From NCBI GenBank assembly GCA_013285995.1, contig JABDGN010000011.1, positions 1 through 35,130 on the forward strand: a stretch of 35,130 nt of DNA. Direction: 5' to 3'. This DNA comes from Gammaproteobacteria bacterium. GTDB lineage: Bacteria; Pseudomonadota; Gammaproteobacteria; JABDGN01. Shown in pieces: positions 31,406 to 35,130 of the stretch (positions are counted from its first letter, which is position 1; every line of letters begins with the position of its first letter). Position numbers and translations under genes: made by a program. A model generated the notes under the pieces. The model was not told the origin of the DNA, ran no database searches, and saw nothing but the letters and a program-made list of their open reading frames with translations.

Positions 31406-32356
31406 TTACATCAGCAAATTGGCATTAATCCTTATAATTGAATGAGTAGCTTCTGTCACTAACTTTGCATCCTGAATATCTGCCCCATATAACAAAAGTG
31501 AAAAAGACGTGTATAAAGCTAAAAAGCGAGCGTAACTCCACATACCGTGCTCAACCTCACCATAAATTTCAAAAAATTTCGCATGACAACTGCTAGGATA
31601 AAAGCTCCAGACAACCTCTAAATCTAATACTCGGGTGCTAATGTCTACATCGCCCCAGTCAATAATCCCAATTAATTTTTTATCATTGAAGATAAGCTGC
31701 CTACCATCTAAATCACCGTGCACCAAGCAAGGTTCACCTGATAAAACTAATCTTTTAGCAACGGCTATTTCTTGTTTTAAACAATCGTAATTAATATGGC
31801 ATAAGCCACGTGTGCTGATTTTGGCGATACATCTTTCTAAGCGGCTGATTACCTGCTCCACATTCGATAGGTTATCGGTGGATTGTGGGACGACTCCTAT
31901 AGCTTGTGCTTGCGTACTATTGATAGCATGTAATTGCTTTAAAAATAAAGCTAATGCCGTAATATTTGCACTGCGCTCTTCCATGCTTAAATTAGCTTGG
32001 TATGCTGGTACACCAGGAATGACTTCATAACCTTGAAACGGATAAGGGTATAAAGCAGTTGCTTGCCCTATAAATTGCAACCGAGGAATGCGGACACTTG
32101 AAAAATCAGGTAAGTTTTTTAATATAATGTTTTCTTGTTTTTGTAATTCAACCGATAACTTGCGGCGGGGAAATCTAAAAACAGTTTTTTTATTAGCCAA
32201 GAAAACTTTATTATCCCATCCTTCCCCTAGGTATTGAATGCTTGTTATAGGATTTAATTCGGCAAATTGCTCTTGTAAAAGTTTTTTTACAAAGTCTTCG
32301 CTGATTTCTATATCAGCATGCCATTCTTCAATGAACTGTGTACCTGTGTCTTTCAC
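31406..32356 (-). CDS. APH family phosphotransferase
   Basis: The 316-residue protein has the APH fold: glycine-rich YLGEGWDNKVFLANKKTVFRFPRR, catalytic loop LVHGDLDGRQLIFN (His213, Asp215) and IGIIDWGDVDIS (metal Asp233). The DLDGRQL loop and IPGVPAYQ insert are typical of phosphotransferases near the APH(2'')/macrolide kinase branches. The substrate cannot be set. It begins at GTG 32356 with AGGCGGA upstream. The Qnr-like gene follows after 30 nt, so both are probably one transcript. Confidence 0.83.
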   Translation of the reverse strand: MKDTGTQFIEEWHADIEISEDFVKKLLQEQFAELNPITSIQYLGEGWDNKVFLANKKTVFRFPRRKLSVELQKQENIILKNLPDFSSVRIPRLQFIGQATALYPYPFQGYEVIPGVPAYQANLSMEERSANITALALFLKQLHAINSTQAQAIGVVPQSTDNLSNVEQVISRLERCIAKISTRGLCHINYDCLKQEIAVAKRLVLSGEPCLVHGDLDGRQLIFNDKKLIGIIDWGDVDISTRVLDLEVVWSFYPSSCHAKFFEIYGEVEHGMWSYARFLALYTSFSLLLYGADIQDAKLVTEATHSIIRINANLLM

Positions 32357-32364
32357 TATTCCGC

Positions 32365-32448
32365 CTAAATGATCTTATAAGATACTGCTAATTGCCTTAT
32401 TAAATCAGCCCGATCACGATAATGGATAGCATTCCAATTAATTTTCAT
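32365..32448 (-). CDS. Short ORF (27 codons) ahead of the APH gene
   Basis: The frame begins with ATG 32448 and AAAAGG about eight bases upstream, and encodes MKINWNAIHYRDRADLIRQL with a short tail ending VSYKII. It stops 8 nt before the GTG start of the APH gene. It may be a leader peptide or the stump of a deleted gene. I do not recognise a family. Confidence 0.35.
   Translation of the reverse strand: MKINWNAIHYRDRADLIRQLAVSYKII
32372..32383. promoter_or_regulatory. Perfect 12-bp palindrome ATCTTATAAGAT
   Basis: The palindrome lies 16 bases upstream of the APH start, inside the end of the short ORF. It could be an operator; its TATAAG core also resembles a -10 element. Confidence 0.3.
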
Positions 32449-32485
32449 ACCTTATGCCTTTTCATGATCCATAATGCCCGCCGAT

Positions 32486-33235
32486 TTATTTTGCAGATGA
32501 CGAAAATTTATCATCACTAGGATCAGCATTAAAATTATACTCGGTTATTTTTGCAACCTCTTCACTGACAGCCGTACCATACAATTTAGAGATGACATAT
32601 AAACTCATGTCCATTCCCGCCGAAACACCCGAGGATGTAATAATATTACCATCGTCAACCCATCTTGCTTTGTTAACCCAATGCACTTTCGGGCCTTGTT
32701 CTTTAACCCATTCAAATGCGATTTTATTTGAAGTGGCTTTATGGTTATCTAACACACCAGCTTTAGCCAATAAAGCGGCTCCCGTGCATACTGATAATGT
32801 TAATTCAGCCGTGGCAGATCGGGCCTTTATCCATGCCAATAAAGTAGGATTAGAAACTTCTTTGCGTGTACCCATGCCACCTGGGACTAATAATATGTCT
32901 AAATGCGGGACATTTTGTAGATTGGTATCTACTACGACAGATACTCCTTGAAAGGATTTAACGGTTCTTGATGTTCCACTTACGTCACCAATTAAAATAA
33001 TTTTAATTTTGTCCGGTATGATACTGAACATTTCTAGAGGGCCAAATGCATCTAATATTTCAAAACCCGGAAATAGCAGAATCCCGAGCGTTTTGGGCTG
33101 TGAAATTGTATGTTTTTTTGGGCTCATTGACTGACTCGTAATGTTAGTGATGTTATTAGCTGCAGAATTAAGGGTTGCAGCCATTGAATTAATTTGGCTA
33201 CAAAAAAAGAGAATAAAAATTAATAGTCTTTGCAC
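32486..33235 (-). CDS. Exported DJ-1/PfpI family protein (isonitrile hydratase-like)
   Basis: The 249-residue protein starts with a signal peptide (MQRLLIFILFFCSQINSMA) and a polar linker. The DJ-1/PfpI domain follows: LGILLFPGFEILDAFGPLEMF (51-70), LLVPGGMGT and the nucleophile elbow SVCTGAALLAKAGVL with Cys150. The D-A-F-GP and CTG pattern is that of the isonitrile hydratase/GATase1 subgroup. Export is unusual for this mostly cytoplasmic family. It starts at GTG 33235 with GAGG nine bases upstream. Confidence 0.83.
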   Translation of the reverse strand: MQRLLIFILFFCSQINSMAATLNSAANNITNITSQSMSPKKHTISQPKTLGILLFPGFEILDAFGPLEMFSIIPDKIKIILIGDVSGTSRTVKSFQGVSVVVDTNLQNVPHLDILLVPGGMGTRKEVSNPTLLAWIKARSATAELTLSVCTGAALLAKAGVLDNHKATSNKIAFEWVKEQGPKVHWVNKARWVDDGNIITSSGVSAGMDMSLYVISKLYGTAVSEEVAKITEYNFNADPSDDKFSSSAK

Positions 33236-33263
33236 GCTATTTTACCTCAATACACACTCAAAA

Positions 33264-33293
33264 ATAATAGATGCTTTAGAATTCACTAACCAA
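33264..33293 (-). promoter_or_regulatory. Candidate promoter of the PfpI gene
   Basis: On the minus strand TTGGTT (33293-33288), 18 bp and TATTAT (33269-33264) precede the GTG start by about 30 bases. Confidence 0.4.
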
Positions 33294-33316
33294 GAATCAA
33301 TTATTTCTTTTTCGTG

Positions 33317-33357
33317 TGACATAGTGATATTTATAATGCGCTATCAATCGTGTGTCA
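33317..33357. repeat. Interrupted inverted repeat between NUDIX and PfpI genes
   Basis: TGACA...TGATA (33317-33329) is complementary in two blocks to TATCA...TGTCA (33342-33357). It could form an imperfect hairpin at the end of the NUDIX transcript, but no T-run follows. Confidence 0.25.
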
Positions 33358-33390
33358 GGAATACTCCGTGAACCAACTTTGATAACGACT

Positions 33391-33894
33391 TCAAGAATAA
33401 AATTTTTTAAGTATTTTTGGCAAATCGCTTTTTACAGCTTCTCCTTGTGCAACCTTTGCTAATAAGGCCAGTGGTGTAAGCCAGAAGTATTCACTGAAAT
33501 CATCCGGATTGTAATTAGGTGTCGTATTCACATGGATTTCATAAACTTTCATAAAAGAAGAAACACCCTCTTTCGGGGCCAAATGCCCTAAACAGCGATA
33601 AGATAAATCCTCAAGATTTAAATTTAATTCTTCTTGAAGTTCTCTCTTTAAAGCCATTTCATAGGTTTCACCACTCTCAACATGCCCACCCATACTAAAA
33701 TCTAAACACAGTGGAAAAATCTTTTTATCCTGTGTACGACGGGGGATCCAAAGTTCATCTTTTCGATTAGCAATAAAAACATTGACTACACGAAAGTTAT
33801 TAAGCCCCATAGCATAAACTTCAGAACGTTGTTGTTTACCAATGACTCGATCGTATTCATCGACTAAATCTAAAAATTCATCTGTCATTATCAT
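33391..33894 (-). CDS. NUDIX hydrolase
   Basis: The 167-residue protein has the layout of the IPP-isomerase-like NUDIX group (EYDRVIGKQQRSEVYA, NVFIANRKDELWIPRRTQDK). The NUDIX box GHVESGETYEMALKRELQEELNL has all acidic residues, but Asn stands for Gly in the last REUxEExGU position. Members are often small pyrophosphohydrolases; true IPP isomerases need an additional Cys/Glu pair that I cannot confirm here. GAGG precedes ATG 33894. It is divergent from the MerR gene. Confidence 0.85.
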   Translation of the reverse strand: MIMTDEFLDLVDEYDRVIGKQQRSEVYAMGLNNFRVVNVFIANRKDELWIPRRTQDKKIFPLCLDFSMGGHVESGETYEMALKRELQEELNLNLEDLSYRCLGHLAPKEGVSSFMKVYEIHVNTTPNYNPDDFSEYFWLTPLALLAKVAQGEAVKSDLPKILKKFYS

Positions 33895-34116
33895 GAATCC
33901 TCAAATTTTAAGATATTGTAAAGGTTATAAAAATTAAATGTTTCGGCAAATAAATCAATACAAAAATAAATGCTATCAAAGCAAATAAGTCTGACGTAAA
34001 GATACCATATCTAAGCGCGCGAGTATAAATTTAAGTACATTAACGATACACTCTTGAATTCTTTATCCAATAGACATATACTTAACCTTAACTATAGTTT
34101 TATGGAATAACCCATC
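33895..34116. promoter_or_regulatory. Divergent control region with merR promoter and dyads
   Basis: TTGAAT (34054-34059), 17 bp and TATACT (34077-34082) form a promoter toward the MerR gene. AACTATAGTT (34090-34099), a perfect 10-bp palindrome, covers the expected start of transcription. AGATA-CCA-TATCT (34000-34012) is a second dyad further upstream, nearer to the NUDIX gene. Confidence 0.5.
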
Positions 34117-34575
34117 ATGCCTACTAAATTATTGACCATCGGTGAATTGGCTAAAGCCAGTGCTACTAATGTGGTGACGATTCGTTATTATGAAAAATGC
34201 GACCTACTGCCCATAGTGGAGCGTACAGAAGGTGGCCATCGTTTATATACGAATGAAACCTTGCGTTACCTACAGTTTATTCAACATGCTAAACAAGTGG
34301 GTTTTAACTTGGGTGATACTCGTGAATTGCTAAAATTAAAAATGGCCAATAAAGGCACAGGGCAAAAAGTCAAAAAATTAACCCTAGAAAAAATTCAGTT
34401 GATTGACGATAAAATTACTGCGCTGCAACACATGAAACACACTTTAAACGAACTAGCGAATAGCTGCAATGGCAAAATGCCTGTCGCTGATTGCCCTATT
34501 TTAACCGCACTATCAGCAGAAAAACCAAGCATCAAAAAATCAAAGAAATCGCTGCCTTGCTGCAAACATACATAA
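34117..34575 (+). CDS. MerR family metal-type regulator
   Basis: The 152-residue protein has the MerR winged helix (LTIGELAKASATNVVTIRYYEKCDLLP, GGHRLYTNETLRYLQFIQHAKQVGF) and a long dimerisation helix. A metal-loop-like C117-x8-C126-PIL motif follows, as in the ZntR/CadR/PbrR group. A tail with C148-C149-K-H is added. The Cys normally found at the start of the dimer helix (residue 77-82) is absent (MANKGTG), so the metal site would differ from ZntR or CadR. The gene lies 23 nt before a TPMT gene, its likely target. Confidence 0.87.
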   Translation: MPTKLLTIGELAKASATNVVTIRYYEKCDLLPIVERTEGGHRLYTNETLRYLQFIQHAKQVGFNLGDTRELLKLKMANKGTGQKVKKLTLEKIQLIDDKITALQHMKHTLNELANSCNGKMPVADCPILTALSAEKPSIKKSKKSLPCCKHT

Positions 34576-34598
34576 CAAAAAATTGGAGAGAATTTACT

Positions 34599-35130
34599 AT
34601 GCACACACCCCCTCTTTACGATTGGCACTTAAACCATTGGGTTGCAAATAAAATCCCCTGGCATCAAAAGACGGGCAGCGATTTACTCCAGAGACATTGG
34701 CCAGGTTTACGAGTCCAACCAGGAGCAAATGTATTGGTTCCTTTATGCGGGAAAAGCCTCGATCTCTTATGGTTAGCCAAACAGGGCTATCACGTGTTTG
34801 GCGTAGAGCTTAGCCCTATTGCGTGTGAAGATTTTTTTAGAGAAAACAATCTACCTTATGTTATACAGCCGCAAGGTATGTTTGTTTGTTATCGCACTGA
34901 ACAGATCACACTTTATTGTGGTGATTTTTTCTCTTTGCGAAAAGAAATGTTACCCCCTATTACTGCCGTCTATGACCGTGCCGCATTGATAGCATTACCG
35001 GCTGAGCTACGCCAATCTTATGCGCGACATTTAACAGAGTTACTGGCGCATCACTGCCAACTGTTATTGATAGTTTATGACTCACCCAATCAAGCGGATA
35101 AACCACCGTATCCTGTGTCACGTACAGAAA
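34599..35130 (+). CDS. tpm: Thiopurine S-methyltransferase family protein, 3' end outside the window
   Basis: The frame begins at ATG 34599 (TTGGAGAG upstream) and stays open to the right edge, giving 177 residues of about 215. It reads YDWHLNHWVANKIPWHQ, then VLVPLCGKSLDLLWLAKQGY (SAM motif), GVELSPIACEDFF, CGDFFSL and VYDRAALIALPAELRQSYA, all hallmarks of bacterial TPMT. These enzymes methylate thiols; Pseudomonas members methylate selenium and tellurium compounds. A metal-type MerR gene directly upstream fits a metalloid-detoxification role, but that is inference. Confidence 0.9.
   Translation, partial: MHTPPLYDWHLNHWVANKIPWHQKTGSDLLQRHWPGLRVQPGANVLVPLCGKSLDLLWLAKQGYHVFGVELSPIACEDFFRENNLPYVIQPQGMFVCYRTEQITLYCGDFFSLRKEMLPPITAVYDRAALIALPAELRQSYARHLTELLAHHCQLLLIVYDSPNQADKPPYPVSRTE

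Noticed and set aside
33141-33371. Plus-strand ORF of 76 codons across the PfpI promoter
   Set aside because: It overlaps the signal peptide region of the PfpI gene antisense, has no ribosome binding site and has low-complexity codons.
1-35130. tRNA genes, rRNA, CRISPR, IS elements, prophage or integron
   Set aside because: No cloverleaf-like segments in the intergenic gaps, no regular repeat-spacer arrays, and no transposase, integrase or structural phage proteins were seen.

Overview
The window is AT-rich bacterial chromosome, densely packed with short genes on both strands. It contains no rRNA, tRNA, CRISPR array, insertion sequence or phage module that I can see. The protein set suggests a gammaproteobacterium of the Legionellales type (Legionella / Coxiella / Aquicella / Berkiella relatives). 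The strongest pointer is a lipoprotein-like DsbA at 10176-10970 whose layout matches the Coxiella Com1 / Legionella DsbA group. Low GC, many small stress enzymes and several broken genes agree with this. The placement is inference, not proof.

Layout. (1) 2-2444, +: alkylation-repair genes alkA (cut by the window edge) and ogt, overlapping a DHA2-type drug/H+ antiporter. (2) 2445-9130: small redox, electrophile and detoxification genes (SDR, GFA, P-loop kinase, SAP/DUF6434 protein, quinone reductase, AhpD-like protein, hemerythrin, VOC, SET) and a decayed SDR. A 16-bp dyad, TAGGTA-N4-(C/T)ACC(C/T)A, occurs three times here. (3) 9207-15016: an APH-type kinase divergent from the Com1-like DsbA, then three tandem secreted serine hydrolases of the beta-lactamase/PBP fold. 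(4) 19633-15061, -: a tightly spaced eight-gene operon (DUF4440, double GNAT, cytochrome c, GNAT, HAD, O-methyltransferase, GNAT, NUDIX). (5) 19731-22236: a class C beta-lactamase-like protein with SLTK, YSN and KTG motifs, a LysE exporter, a low-molecular-weight tyrosine phosphatase and a GNAT remnant. (6) 22314-24062: a large orphan protein with an ambiguous start. (7) 24099-26642: a MarR / glutathionyl-hydroquinone reductase operon and two unrecognised genes. (8) 27859-26678, -: DUF1653, an internally deleted GNAT and a methyltransferase. (9) 27950-30594, +: a strong promoter, a frameshifted EVE gene, MarR, SRPBCC, GNAT, a nucleotidyltransferase and a clear terminator. (10) 32448-30587, -: a short ORF, an APH-type kinase and a Qnr-like pentapeptide repeat protein. 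(11) 33894-32486, -: NUDIX and an exported DJ-1/PfpI protein. (12) 34054-35130, +: a MerR metal-type regulator and a thiopurine-methyltransferase-family gene cut by the window edge.

Two themes stand out. First, folds known from antibiotic and toxin resistance are concentrated here: DHA2 efflux, two APH kinases, a class C-type beta-lactamase, three related serine hydrolases, a Qnr-like protein, an NTase, many GNATs, TPMT and LysE. Second, there are several gene remnants with internal deletions or frameshifts (2472-2588, 8727-9130, 22042-22236, 27411-27647, 27988-28427), which indicates ongoing gene decay.
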